DNA of 64,000 nucleotides, from positions 1 to 64,000 of the forward strand of contig VGMX01000006.1 in NCBI GenBank assembly GCA_016866305.1. Direction: 5' to 3'. The position numbers were made by a program, and so were the translations under genes. The stretch is from Chlorobiota bacterium (GTDB lineage Bacteria > Bacteroidota > Chlorobiia > Chlorobiales > Chlorobiaceae). This document shows, piece after piece, positions 25,578 through 35,272 of this stretch. Position 1 is the first letter of the stretch. Each line of letters begins with the position of its first letter. Under the pieces are notes generated by a model that made no database searches, had not been told where the DNA came from, and saw only the letters and a program-made list of their open reading frames with translations.

Positions 25578-25785
25578 CGGGAAACAGGGTTTTCCTGCCT
25601 CTCATTCGCCGCCATGCACGTTCTTATTCTCCGGATGCGTATATTCCATTTCTGAAAACGGTACGCAATGTTCTCCGGCATGAAAAATCCGCACCCCCAG
25701 GTCGGAAAAAACTTTGAACTTCCCTGTAAAATGCTTTTTTACAGACAATTGCCATTCAATACAATATTATCCGGTAACAGTGGTT

Positions 25786-26883
25786 ATGAAAAAAACAGCG
25801 CTTTACTCATGGCATGAACAGGCCGGAGCAAAAATGATCGATTTCGGCGGTTATCTCATGCCGGTCCAGTACAGCGGGATCATTGCCGAGCACAAGGCGG
25901 TGCGGGAGCGGGCCGGGCTGTTCGATGTTTCCCATATGGGAAATTTTTTTCTCAGGGGGAAGCGGTCAGGCGAGTTTCTGCAGTATCTCACCACGAACGA
26001 TATCAGCAAGATATCCGACGGGGAGGCGCAGTACAATCTGATGCTCTATCCCGGAGGTGGCATCGTTGACGATCTCATCATCTACCGCATGGATGCCGAA
26101 ACCTGGTTTCTCATCGTCAATGCAGGTAATGCACAAAAAGACTACGAATGGATTCAGCAGCATGTCGGCGATTTTCAGGGCGTGACGCTTGAGGACCACA
26201 CCGGTGATCTCAGTCTCGTCGCCCTTCAGGGGCCACGGGCCGGCGCGATACTCGGGAAGGTCTTTCCCGATGTTGCGTTCGATTCACTCGGCGCCTTTCA
26301 TTTCGTGAAAGCCGGGTACCAGGGCAGGGAAATCGTCATAGCCCGGACGGGATATACCGGAGAGCCCGGTGTGGAAATCTGCATGCCCAACGATGTGGCT
26401 CCGGAACTCTGGAAGGATCTCCTGCATGCAGGCGAGGAGTACGGTATCCAGCCTGTCGGTCTCGGCGCACGGGATACCCTCCGTCTTGAAATGGGTTATT
26501 CGCTTTACGGTCATGAAATCGACAGTACGGTCAATCCTCTCGAAGCAAGGCTCAAGTGGGTGGTGAAAATGCAGAAAGGCCCTTTTATCGGCAGGGAAGC
26601 CTGTCACCAGGTGGAGCTCAGCCCGCGGCGCGCCGTTGCCGGATTCAGTCTTGAGGGGCGGGCGCTTCCGAGGCAGCATTTCAGGATTTTCAACTCCGAC
26701 CGTCAGGAAATCGGAACGGTATGCAGCGGAACCCTTTCTCCGACGCTTCAGGAACCGATAGGCACCTGTTCGCTTCTCAGGGAGTACAGCAGGCCGGGGA
26801 CTCCTGTTTTTGTTGAAATCCGGGGATCACTTCAGCCGGGAGTCGTCAGGGCGCTTCCGTTCGTAGAGCGTTCTCCGGCTTAA
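25786..26883 (+). CDS. gcvT: Glycine cleavage system T protein (aminomethyltransferase)
   Basis: MKKTALYSWHEQAGAKMIDFGGYLMPVQY N-terminus and GARDTLRLEMGYSLYGHEI motif; start placed at internal ATG 25786. Confidence 0.93.
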   Translation: MKKTALYSWHEQAGAKMIDFGGYLMPVQYSGIIAEHKAVRERAGLFDVSHMGNFFLRGKRSGEFLQYLTTNDISKISDGEAQYNLMLYPGGGIVDDLIIYRMDAETWFLIVNAGNAQKDYEWIQQHVGDFQGVTLEDHTGDLSLVALQGPRAGAILGKVFPDVAFDSLGAFHFVKAGYQGREIVIARTGYTGEPGVEICMPNDVAPELWKDLLHAGEEYGIQPVGLGARDTLRLEMGYSLYGHEIDSTVNPLEARLKWVVKMQKGPFIGREACHQVELSPRRAVAGFSLEGRALPRQHFRIFNSDRQEIGTVCSGTLSPTLQEPIGTCSLLREYSRPGTPVFVEIRGSLQPGVVRALPFVERSPA

Positions 26884-26921
26884 ACCAGCACAAGGAATCA
26901 TCTTCAGGGAGTAAGAGAGGC

Positions 26922-29366
26922 GTGGCACCCAGGAAGAATACCAGAAAAAGCGCGACGGTTTCCGTCGGCAGTGAGGAGCAGAAACGGGAGATTGCCGGCA
27001 TCGTGCTGATGCTTGCCGCGCTTTTTTTTATCGCGGCATTGCTGAGTTTTCATCCTGAAGACGAGTTGCTGCTCTCCTCTCTTGCCTGGAACGACATTTC
27101 AAGTCCGGCAGCAAAGGATGTGGCCGGCAGCATCGGCAACCCCTTCGGTCTGCTCGGGGCCCGGCTTTCCGCATTTTTCATCCGCTCGTTTTTCGGTTAT
27201 CCGGCAATTCTTCCGGGCATGGCATTGCTGTTCTGGGGCTGGTCGCTGTTCCGTCAGAAAAGCCAGAAGTCGGCGCTGCTGTTTTTTCTCTACATGCTCT
27301 TCATGGCCATCGATATTGCCACCATTTTCGGCTTGACCTCAACGCCGTTAAGCGATCTTCTTGCGGGAACCATCGGCCGGATGCTTGCCGCCATGCTCTC
27401 CACCCTTATCGGCCAGACCGGGGCGTGGGTGCTGCTTGTTGCTGCAGGCGTCGTCACCAGCATCTACATGAGCAGGGGCGTCGGTGCACTGCTTTCCGAG
27501 ACTCTCGACTCGTTCAGCGAGGTTTTCGGGAAGCCACTGGCACAGTTCAGGAGCTGGCTTGACGGGAGGCGGGCCAGAAAGGCAGACCGGGCGATCCTGA
27601 AAGCCCGGCGAAGGCAAGAGAAAGAGGCGAAGAAACAGCGCAAGCGTGAACAAAAGGAGGATTCGCTGGCCGGCATGCCTGACCGGGACCCTTCGGATTC
27701 CGCTGCTTTTGCGGACGGTCAGCTTTTTGAAGAGATATCCGGCGCTGCTTCCGGCGGAGTCGAAGTCCAGCGGCAGCTTGCGGCTCCGGCGGCTCTCGAA
27801 CCGGTTTCGGGTGAGCCTGAAATGACGATCAGCGCCGGTGTTCACGAAAAGGAGGCCGACCTCGACGAACGTCGCCTGAAAGTCAAGACCAAGGATCGGG
27901 AGCCGTACCGTTTTCCTTCGATCGACCTGCTTGAACGGGTTCCTGACGACGATAACCGCATCGACGAGCACCATCTCACCGAAAGCAAGCGCAAGCTGCT
28001 TGAAAAGCTCAGCATCTACAAGATCGACGTGGTGAGGATCTCGACTACGGTCGGCCCTCGTGTGACGCTCTTTGAAATGGAGCTTGCCCCCGATGTGAAG
28101 GTCAGCCGGGTGAAATCCCTCGAAAATGATCTTGCCATGGCGCTTGCCGCAAGGGGCATCCGGATCATCGCGCCCATTCCCGGCAAGAATGCCGTTGGGG
28201 TTGAAATTCCCAACAGCAAGCCGAAAACCGTCTGGCTCCGTTCAGTCCTGCAGGTCGAGAAATTCAAGAACAGCACGATGAAACTGCCGATCGTGCTCGG
28301 CAAGACCATCGCCAACGAGGTGTACATCACCGATCTTGCCGCGATGCCTCATCTTCTCATTGCCGGCGCGACCGGAGCGGGAAAGTCGGTCTGCATCAAC
28401 GTCATCATCAGCAGCCTGCTCTATGCCTGCAGCCCCGACAAGGTCAAGTTCGTGATGATCGATCCGAAACGGGTGGAACTGTTTCATTACCAGCACCTGA
28501 AAAACCATTTTCTCGTCCGTTTTCCCGGTATTGACGAGCAGATCATCACTGATCCCCAGAAAGCGGTCTATGCCCTGAAATGTGTCGTCAAGGAGATGGA
28601 ACTCCGCTATGAAAGCCTCGAGAAGGCGGGGGTCCGCAATATCGGCGACTACAATCACCGGTTGCCTGAGGAGGCCATGCCCTACCTTGTCGTGGTGATT
28701 GACGAGCTTGCCGATCTCATGATCACGGCAGGCAGGGAGGTCGAAGAGCCGATCATCAGGATCGCCCAGCTTGCCAGGGCCGTAGGCATTCATCTCATTG
28801 TGGCCACCCAGCGCCCTTCGGTCGATGTCATTACCGGTATCATCAAAGCCAACTTTCCCTGCCGCATCGCATTCCAGGTGGCGAGCCGGGTCGATTCGCG
28901 CACCATTCTCGACGGTTCCGGAGCAGAACAGCTTCTGGGAAACGGCGATATGCTTTTCCAGCCCTCGGACCAGCCGAAAGCCATGCGTATTCAGGGGCCA
29001 TTCGTTTCTTCAGCCGAGGTCGAGTCGATAACCACCTTTATCGGCGAGCAGCACTCCCTCAAGAACATGTTCGTGCTTCCTCTTCCGGACATGCAGAAAG
29101 GCAACGGAATGCAGTCGCCCGGATATCAGGAAAGGGACGGGCGCGACACCATGTTCGAAGAGGCCGCAAGGCTGGTGGTGATGCATCAGCAGGCAAGCGT
29201 TTCGCTGTTGCAGCGGCGCCTGAGGCTCGGGTTCAGCAGGGCAGCAAGAGTGATGGACCAGTTGGCGTTCAGCGGAATCGTCAGCGAAGCCGACGGCAGC
29301 AAGCCGAGGGAGGTCCTCATCGCCAACGAGGACTCCCTGGAGCTGTTACTGAGAAATCTCGACTGA
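26922..29366 (+). CDS. ftsK: DNA translocase FtsK/SpoIIIE
   Basis: N-terminal TM segments, Walker A IAGATGAGKSV, C-terminal gamma winged helix. Confidence 0.95.
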   Translation: MAPRKNTRKSATVSVGSEEQKREIAGIVLMLAALFFIAALLSFHPEDELLLSSLAWNDISSPAAKDVAGSIGNPFGLLGARLSAFFIRSFFGYPAILPGMALLFWGWSLFRQKSQKSALLFFLYMLFMAIDIATIFGLTSTPLSDLLAGTIGRMLAAMLSTLIGQTGAWVLLVAAGVVTSIYMSRGVGALLSETLDSFSEVFGKPLAQFRSWLDGRRARKADRAILKARRRQEKEAKKQRKREQKEDSLAGMPDRDPSDSAAFADGQLFEEISGAASGGVEVQRQLAAPAALEPVSGEPEMTISAGVHEKEADLDERRLKVKTKDREPYRFPSIDLLERVPDDDNRIDEHHLTESKRKLLEKLSIYKIDVVRISTTVGPRVTLFEMELAPDVKVSRVKSLENDLAMALAARGIRIIAPIPGKNAVGVEIPNSKPKTVWLRSVLQVEKFKNSTMKLPIVLGKTIANEVYITDLAAMPHLLIAGATGAGKSVCINVIISSLLYACSPDKVKFVMIDPKRVELFHYQHLKNHFLVRFPGIDEQIITDPQKAVYALKCVVKEMELRYESLEKAGVRNIGDYNHRLPEEAMPYLVVVIDELADLMITAGREVEEPIIRIAQLARAVGIHLIVATQRPSVDVITGIIKANFPCRIAFQVASRVDSRTILDGSGAEQLLGNGDMLFQPSDQPKAMRIQGPFVSSAEVESITTFIGEQHSLKNMFVLPLPDMQKGNGMQSPGYQERDGRDTMFEEAARLVVMHQQASVSLLQRRLRLGFSRAARVMDQLAFSGIVSEADGSKPREVLIANEDSLELLLRNLD

Positions 29367-29377
29367 AAAACGAGCAT

Positions 29378-29417
29378 CTCTCTTTACTGTCGGGGCGCTC
29401 AGAGACAATAAAGAGAG
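29378..29417. terminator. Long imperfect inverted repeat between convergent ftsK and nfu
   Basis: CTCTCTTTACTGTC (29378-29391) vs GACAATAAAGAGAG (29404-29417), one mismatch; no long T tract. Confidence 0.45.
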
Positions 29418-29443
29418 GCGCTCCTGCTTGTTGCGGCGTTTTG

Positions 29444-29704
29444 TTATACCGACTCGACGCGGGCGATTTCCGGAATGGCTTTCTTGATGGCCTGTTCAAC
29501 GCCTGCGCGGAGTGTAAGGGTGCTCATCGGGCAGGAGCCGCAGGCGCCGAGCAGTTTCACGTCCACAACCATATCCTTGGTGATGCCGACAATCTGGCAG
29601 TCGCCGCCATCAACCTGCAGGTAGGGGCGAACGGTTTCAAGTGCGGCGATAACCCGGTCGTAGAGTGCGTCGCTGCTCGGCAGATAATCCTTGCTGGTGC
29701 TCAT
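29444..29704 (-). CDS. NifU-like C-terminal-domain Fe-S scaffold
   Basis: 86 aa with LGACGSCPMSTLTLRAGVEQAI (CxxC) NFU motif. Confidence 0.93.
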   Translation of the reverse strand: MSTSKDYLPSSDALYDRVIAALETVRPYLQVDGGDCQIVGITKDMVVDVKLLGACGSCPMSTLTLRAGVEQAIKKAIPEIARVESV

Positions 29705-29838
29705 GATGAAATGCAGTTAAGATGATTTGTGAATTCGGAACGACAGATGCATTACTTTTTTCAGGTGTTAATAATATCACTTCCTGCTCAAAAAAAACAG
29801 GAAATAAAATCAGCGGCACGTACCGGCCTTCAGGGCAG

Positions 29839-30945
29839 TCAATGGCAGCAACCCGAGCCGCATGAAGGTTCCGCGCCAACGCCGGCATTGGTCAGGGAAA
29901 TCTGCCGTGCGATCTCCCTGGCAGAGCCGGACATCGCCAGAGCGGTGAGGGAATCCGGTCGGGCAAGCACGAACGGAACGCCGCTGTCGCCGCCTTCGCC
30001 GACTTCACGGCCGATAGGAATCGCCCCGAGAAACGGAATGCACTGGGCCTTTGCGAATTTCTCTCCTCCCGCTTTTCCGAAAATGTAGTCTTTCGCGCCG
30101 TCGGGCAGCTCATAGTAGCTCATGTTCTCCACAAGTCCGAGAATCGGCACCTGCACCTTGCGGAACATGCTGACGGCTTTCGAGACGTCGGCAAGCGCGA
30201 CATCCTGGGGAGTGGTGACGATAACGGCTCCCGTCAGGGGAATGGTCTGCACCAGCGTCAGCTGAATGTCGCCGGTTCCCGGAGGCATATCGAATATCAG
30301 GTAATCGAGTTCTCCCCACGCGACGTCGGTTATGAACTGCTTGATGGCACTCGATGCCATGGGGCCGCGCCAGATTATCGCGGTGTCGGTTTCGACAAGG
30401 AAGCCGATCGACATCAGCTTCACGCCGTATTTTTCAACCGGAACAAGGTTCTTTCTGTCGTCAATGCCTGGTTTCGCGTCATGCATGCCGAACATGGTCG
30501 GGATGCTCGGGCCGTAAAGGTCGGCGTCGATAAGTCCCACGCTTGCGCCGCTTTCGGCAAGGCTGACGGCAAGGTTCACCGCGAAGGTAGACTTGCCGAC
30601 TCCTCCCTTGCCCGAGGCGACGGCGATGATGTTCTTCACCCCCTTGAGCGGGCGTTCCTCGGTGGCGTTATGGTGGCTGCATCCCGAGGTGACTTTCGAT
30701 GTCATGTTCACCTCGATCTCGTCGGCCAGTGGTGCGTAGGTCCGGACGGCATCGATGCAGGCCTGTTTGATCTGGTTTTTCAAGGGGCATGCCGGCGTGG
30801 TGAGCACCACGCTGAACGATACCCTGTTGTCGTCCCCGATGCGGATATCCTGAATCATGCCGAGCGAAACCAGATCCTTTTTCAGGTCTGGTTCCATGAC
30901 GGTCTGCAGTGCGGCTATGATGTGAGCTTCTTCTACCTTGTGCAT
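29839..30945 (-). CDS. Mrp/NBP35 family Fe-S carrier ATPase
   Basis: N-terminal DUF59/MIP18 domain and deviant Walker A ASGKGGVGKSTFAVNL; Cys-rich C-terminus CGSGCCH. Confidence 0.94.
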   Translation of the reverse strand: MHKVEEAHIIAALQTVMEPDLKKDLVSLGMIQDIRIGDDNRVSFSVVLTTPACPLKNQIKQACIDAVRTYAPLADEIEVNMTSKVTSGCSHHNATEERPLKGVKNIIAVASGKGGVGKSTFAVNLAVSLAESGASVGLIDADLYGPSIPTMFGMHDAKPGIDDRKNLVPVEKYGVKLMSIGFLVETDTAIIWRGPMASSAIKQFITDVAWGELDYLIFDMPPGTGDIQLTLVQTIPLTGAVIVTTPQDVALADVSKAVSMFRKVQVPILGLVENMSYYELPDGAKDYIFGKAGGEKFAKAQCIPFLGAIPIGREVGEGGDSGVPFVLARPDSLTALAMSGSAREIARQISLTNAGVGAEPSCGSGCCH

Positions 30946-31005
30946 GGATGTGCTGTTGTTGAAATGATCGTGGAAAATCTTCCCCGGGCGTTTATCGGGG
31001 CGGCT

Positions 31006-32319
31006 TTACTTCGCCATGAACCGGAGCGATACCGGTACCCCTTCGAGACTGAACGCTTCACGGAGCTTCTTTTCGAGAAACTTCCTGAAATTGCTCTGCA
31101 CAAGCTCAGGATTATTGCAGAAAAATGCAAATACCGGCCACGGTGCTTCGATCTGGGTCATGTACTTGATTTTCAGCTCCCTTCCCGACTTCGTGGACGG
31201 ATGCCTGGTGGCGAGCGCTTCCTCCAGAAACCGGTTCAGCGCGCTGGTGCTGATTTTCCGGGATCGGTTCTGACTGATCTGTGCAGCGGCATCGACGGCC
31301 CGGTAGAGATTCTTTTTCGTCATGGCCGAAATGAACAGCACCGGTATCCAGGAAAGGTTGCCCATGTGTGAGCGCAGCGTGTCCTCGTAGATTTTGCTGG
31401 TTTTCGAATCCTTTTCGATGAGATCCCACTTGTTGACCAGAAGCAGGACGCCCCGTTTCCGTTCCGCAGCCATGTTGATGATTTTCAGGTCCTGTTTTTC
31501 GATGCCCTGGCGTGCATCGAGCAGCACCATGGTGACACTGCACCGTTCAATGGCCTTTTCGGTACGCAGGGAGCTGTAGAACTCGATACCCGCATCAATT
31601 TTCGTGCGTTTTCTCAGGCCCGCCGTATCGATCAGCACGAACTCCTGCTGTTTGCGTACGAAACGGCTGTCGATAGCGTCTCGCGTGGTCCCGGGAATAT
31701 CCGACACGATCTGCCGGTTTGTGCCAAGGAGGGCGTTGACGAAACTCGACTTGCCGACATTGGGCCGTCCGACCACAGCGAGCTTAATGGCAGGATCCTC
31801 GTCATCGCCGTTTCCTTCATGTGCAGGAAGGGCCTCAAGAATATCGTCGAGCATGTCGGCCACACCGCTGCCGTCGCGTGCCGAAAGAAAATAGGGGCGG
31901 GTGAAGCCCGTGCTGACGAACGATTCGGCATCGATGGCGAGCTGTGGGCTTTCAACCTTGTTGACAGCGAAGAACAGCTGTTTCTGGCCGAAATTCCGCT
32001 GCAGCATCCTGCTTATTTCCAGGTCTTCGTAGGTAAGGCCCGAACGCACATCGGTCAGGAATACCACGCAGTCAGCATCGCGGATAGCCGTCATGGTCTG
32101 CTCGAGCATGGCCATGCTGATCACGTCGCCCTCCATGCAGTAACCGCCGGTATCCATCAGGAGAAACTGTTTTCCCTGCCACTCACCCGGCATGATGTGC
32201 CGGTCGCGGGTCACCCCGGGGGTGCTGTCAACGATGGCGGTTTTCTGGCGGAGAATTCTGTTGAAGAGGGTCGATTTCCCCACATTCGGACGGCCTACCA
32301 GAGCGATTAACGGCTTCAT
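31006..32319 (-). CDS. der: Ribosome-associated GTPase Der/EngA
   Basis: Two tandem G domains ([12 protein letters not shown] and [12 protein letters not shown]). Confidence 0.96.
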   Translation of the reverse strand: MKPLIALVGRPNVGKSTLFNRILRQKTAIVDSTPGVTRDRHIMPGEWQGKQFLLMDTGGYCMEGDVISMAMLEQTMTAIRDADCVVFLTDVRSGLTYEDLEISRMLQRNFGQKQLFFAVNKVESPQLAIDAESFVSTGFTRPYFLSARDGSGVADMLDDILEALPAHEGNGDDEDPAIKLAVVGRPNVGKSSFVNALLGTNRQIVSDIPGTTRDAIDSRFVRKQQEFVLIDTAGLRKRTKIDAGIEFYSSLRTEKAIERCSVTMVLLDARQGIEKQDLKIINMAAERKRGVLLLVNKWDLIEKDSKTSKIYEDTLRSHMGNLSWIPVLFISAMTKKNLYRAVDAAAQISQNRSRKISTSALNRFLEEALATRHPSTKSGRELKIKYMTQIEAPWPVFAFFCNNPELVQSNFRKFLEKKLREAFSLEGVPVSLRFMAK

Positions 32320-32388
32320 ACGCGATACGGACGGATCATGTGCGGCGGCCTTTGCGCCGACGCCTGAAATTCAGTAAGAGAGTACGGG

Positions 32389-32423
32389 TATAATTTGTAG
32401 AATTAAATGAAATAATTTACATT
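32389..32423 (+). promoter_or_regulatory. Candidate promoter region for rplM-rpsI
   Basis: Consensus TATAAT at 32389-32394; alternatively TTGTAG - 17 bp - TACATT at 32395-32423. Confidence 0.3.
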
Positions 32424-32470
32424 GCTAAACTTTATTTTTCGGAAAAGATCCAGTTAATCCATTGTACAGC

Positions 32471-32920
32471 ATGAGCAAGACGTTAAGTTTCAAAACATAT
32501 TCGGCAAAGCCTGCGGAAGTTGATCGGAAGTGGTATATCGTTGATGCCGAAGGCCAGGTTCTCGGAAGAATGGCGGCTGAAATCGCCAGGGTTCTCAGGG
32601 GCAAACACAAGGCGCAGTTCACTCCGCACATCGATACCGGAGACTTCATTATCGTGACCAATGCGGAGAAGGTGGCGCTCAGCGGCAAGAAAGTGGAGTA
32701 CAAATCCTATTTCCACCACTCTCACTATCCGGGTGGAGTGAAGATCGATCATGTCAAGGATCTTCTGAAGAAAAAGCCGGAAAAAGTCATTGAGCACGCA
32801 GTGTGGGGAATGCTCCCGCATAACAACCTCGGTCGCCAGCTGTTCAAGAAACTCAAGGTCTATGCCGGTTCGGAGCATCCGCACGCTGCGCAGTGCCCCG
32901 CTGAACTGAAAGTTAACTAA
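32471..32920 (+). CDS. rplM: 50S ribosomal protein L13
   Basis: [28 protein letters not shown]. Confidence 0.96.
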   Translation: MSKTLSFKTYSAKPAEVDRKWYIVDAEGQVLGRMAAEIARVLRGKHKAQFTPHIDTGDFIIVTNAEKVALSGKKVEYKSYFHHSHYPGGVKIDHVKDLLKKKPEKVIEHAVWGMLPHNNLGRQLFKKLKVYAGSEHPHAAQCPAELKVN

Positions 32921-32938
32921 ACACCATAACAAAGAGGA

Positions 32939-33328
32939 ATGAAAGAGGTTATCGATACCGTAGGACGCCGTAAAACCTCGGTGGCAAGAGTGTTCATGAC
33001 TCCGGGAAAAGGCCGGATCATCATCAACAAGCTCCCGGTGGAAGAGTATTTCAAGGATGAGGTGAAGCGCAGCAAGGCTCTCAGGCCGCTTGCCCTGACC
33101 GAAAAGACAGAAGAGTTCGATATCAAGGTGAATGTTCAGGGAGGCGGGCTCAGCGGCCAGACCGGAGCGGTCAGTCTTGCCATTGCCCGCGCGCTTACCG
33201 AGTTCGACGAAACGGTCCGTCCGGCCCTGAAAACCGAGAAACTGCTCACCAGGGATCCCCGTATGGTCGAGCGGAAGAAGTTCGGACGCAAGAAGGCCCG
33301 CAAACGCTTCCAGTTCTCCAAACGCTGA
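32939..33328 (+). CDS. rpsI: 30S ribosomal protein S9
   Basis: [20 protein letters not shown]-terminus, C-terminal FQFSKR. Confidence 0.97.
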   Translation: MKEVIDTVGRRKTSVARVFMTPGKGRIIINKLPVEEYFKDEVKRSKALRPLALTEKTEEFDIKVNVQGGGLSGQTGAVSLAIARALTEFDETVRPALKTEKLLTRDPRMVERKKFGRKKARKRFQFSKR

Positions 33329-33370
33329 TTTTTACGTTTTTTATATTTTCAGTTCAGTAAACATCCCGCA

Positions 33371-33461
33371 TACCGTGCCATTCCGGAGCAGTTCCGGATA
33401 AGGCACTGCGGAAGTGTCCGGTGCCTCGGGGTACCGGATCCCGCAGTGTAACGGCACGGTA
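33371..33461 (+). ncRNA. Candidate structured leader RNA in the rpsB 5' UTR
   Basis: P1 TACCGTGCC/GGCACGGTA (9 bp), P2 TCCGGA/TCCGGA with 5-nt loop, P3 CACTGCGG/CCGCAGTG (8 bp) continuing as P3b TCCGGT/ACCGGA; ends 32 nt before the rpsB ATG. Confidence 0.75.
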
Positions 33462-33493
33462 GAGGTTCCAACTAAAACAACAGGAAGACAGCC

Positions 33494-34258
33494 ATGTCAC
33501 AGCAGTTTCAGCTTGAAGATATGCTCCGGGCAGGAGTGCACTTCGGCCACCTCGCCCGCCGCTGGTGCCCGAAAATGAAACCCTACATCTTCATGGAGAA
33601 AAACGGTGTTCACATCATCGACCTCCAGAAAACCGTCGTCCTCGCCGACGAGGCGCTCAGGGCCCTTGAAGCCATCGCTTCAACCGGCCGTGAAATCATG
33701 TTCGTCGGCACGAAAAAACAGGCAAAGCACATCATCGCCGAAGAGGCTGAACGTGCAGGTATGCCTTACGTTTGCGAGCGGTGGCTCGGCGGCATGCTGA
33801 CCAACTTTTCGACCATCCGCCAGAGCATCCGCCGCATGAATGCCATCGACCGGATGGAGACCGACGGCACCTTCGACATGATCACCAAGAAAGAACGTCT
33901 CATGCTTGCCCGCGAGCGCGAGAAGCTCATGAGGATTCTTGGCGGCATCGCCACCATGAACCGGCTTCCCGCCGCACTGTTCGTGGTCGATATCAAGAAA
34001 GAGCATATCGCTATCAAGGAAGCCCGTTCGCTCGGCATTCCCATCTTCGCAATGGTTGATACCAACTGCGATCCCGAAACCGTGGACTACGTCATTCCCG
34101 CCAACGACGACGCCATCCGTTCCATCAAGCTGATGGTCAAGGCAGCCGCCGATACGGTCGTCAACGCCCGTGCGCTGAAGGTCGAGCAGGAAGTGCTTGC
34201 CGGCATGGACTCGGAGGAGGGACCCGAAGAGGAGGAAGGCGAGGAGATCGCTGAATAG
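33494..34258 (+). CDS. rpsB: 30S ribosomal protein S2
   Basis: [24 protein letters not shown] and C-terminal acidic tail. Confidence 0.97.
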   Translation: MSQQFQLEDMLRAGVHFGHLARRWCPKMKPYIFMEKNGVHIIDLQKTVVLADEALRALEAIASTGREIMFVGTKKQAKHIIAEEAERAGMPYVCERWLGGMLTNFSTIRQSIRRMNAIDRMETDGTFDMITKKERLMLAREREKLMRILGGIATMNRLPAALFVVDIKKEHIAIKEARSLGIPIFAMVDTNCDPETVDYVIPANDDAIRSIKLMVKAAADTVVNARALKVEQEVLAGMDSEEGPEEEEGEEIAE

Positions 34259-34313
34259 GCGTTGCCGCAGAGCATATTGCATCATTATCAAAACAACAGT
34301 AGCGAATTTTCCA

Positions 34314-35180
34314 ATGAGTCAGATTTCAGCCAAAGACGTCAAAGACCTGAGAGATATTACCGGTGTAGGCATGATGGACTGCAAGAAAGCCCTTGAGGAG
34401 ACCGGTGGAGACATGCAGAAAGCTATCGAATATCTTCGCAAGAAAGGCGCAGCCCTTGCCGCAAAGAGGGCGGAAAAGGATGCCCGTGAAGGCATGGTAG
34501 CCATCAGGCTTTCGGAAGACCGCAGGTCGGGTGTCATTCTCGAACTCAACTGCGAAACCGATTTCGTGGCTCGCGGCGACGTGTTCACCGGATTTGCCCG
34601 TGCGCTTGCCTCGCTTGCCCTTCAGAGTGGTGCCTCAACGCCCGAAGCCCTGCTGGCGCTTACGCTTGGACAGGAGTATGGCGGTGAGAAGGTTGAAGAC
34701 GCCATGAAAACCATGACCGGCCGTCTCGGTGAAAAGATTGAGCTGAAGAGGTTTGCGCTTTGCCAGGCTCCCGACGGAGTGGTTGAATCCTACGTGCACC
34801 CCGGTTCGCAGCTCGGTTCTCTCGTTCAATTCGTCACCGACAAGCCGGACGAGGCACGGGAGCTTGCAAAGGATCTCTCCATGCAGGTTGCCGCATCATC
34901 GCCGATCGTCGTGGACCGTTCCGCTGTTCCGGCTGAATACATCGACAAGGAGATGGAAATCTACCGTCAGCAGGCACTCGGGCAGGGTAAGCCCGAGCAG
35001 TTCGTCGACAAGATCGTGACCGGACGTCTCGAGAAGTACTATCAGGAGGTGGTGCTTACCGAGCAGAGCTTCATCAAGGACAGCAATACCAGGGTTTCCG
35101 ACGTGCTGGCCGAATTCAGAAAGAAGCATCAGGCCCAGGTCGATGTTAAAGGGTTTGTCCGTTATCAGTTAGGAGAGTGA
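34314..35180 (+). CDS. tsf: Elongation factor Ts
   Basis: [35 protein letters not shown]; start at internal ATG 34314. Confidence 0.96.
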   Translation: MSQISAKDVKDLRDITGVGMMDCKKALEETGGDMQKAIEYLRKKGAALAAKRAEKDAREGMVAIRLSEDRRSGVILELNCETDFVARGDVFTGFARALASLALQSGASTPEALLALTLGQEYGGEKVEDAMKTMTGRLGEKIELKRFALCQAPDGVVESYVHPGSQLGSLVQFVTDKPDEARELAKDLSMQVAASSPIVVDRSAVPAEYIDKEMEIYRQQALGQGKPEQFVDKIVTGRLEKYYQEVVLTEQSFIKDSNTRVSDVLAEFRKKHQAQVDVKGFVRYQLGE

Positions 35181-35184
35181 AAAA

Positions 35185-35218
35185 GAAAAAAGGCCTCGTT
35201 GTTCGAGGCTTTTTTTTT
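35185..35218 (+). terminator. Rho-independent terminator after tsf
   Basis: GCCTCG-TTGTT-CGAGGC hairpin flanked by A-rich 5' and T9 3' runs. Confidence 0.85.
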
Positions 35219-35272
35219 GACCATATTTAACGGTATCGTCAGTTCTGTCAATATCATTGCCATGGAGGAGCT

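Noticed and set aside
29781-29803. TTCCTG/CAGGAA hairpin between nfu and mrp
   Set aside because: Only 6 bp with a loop dominated by an A/T run; too weak to call.
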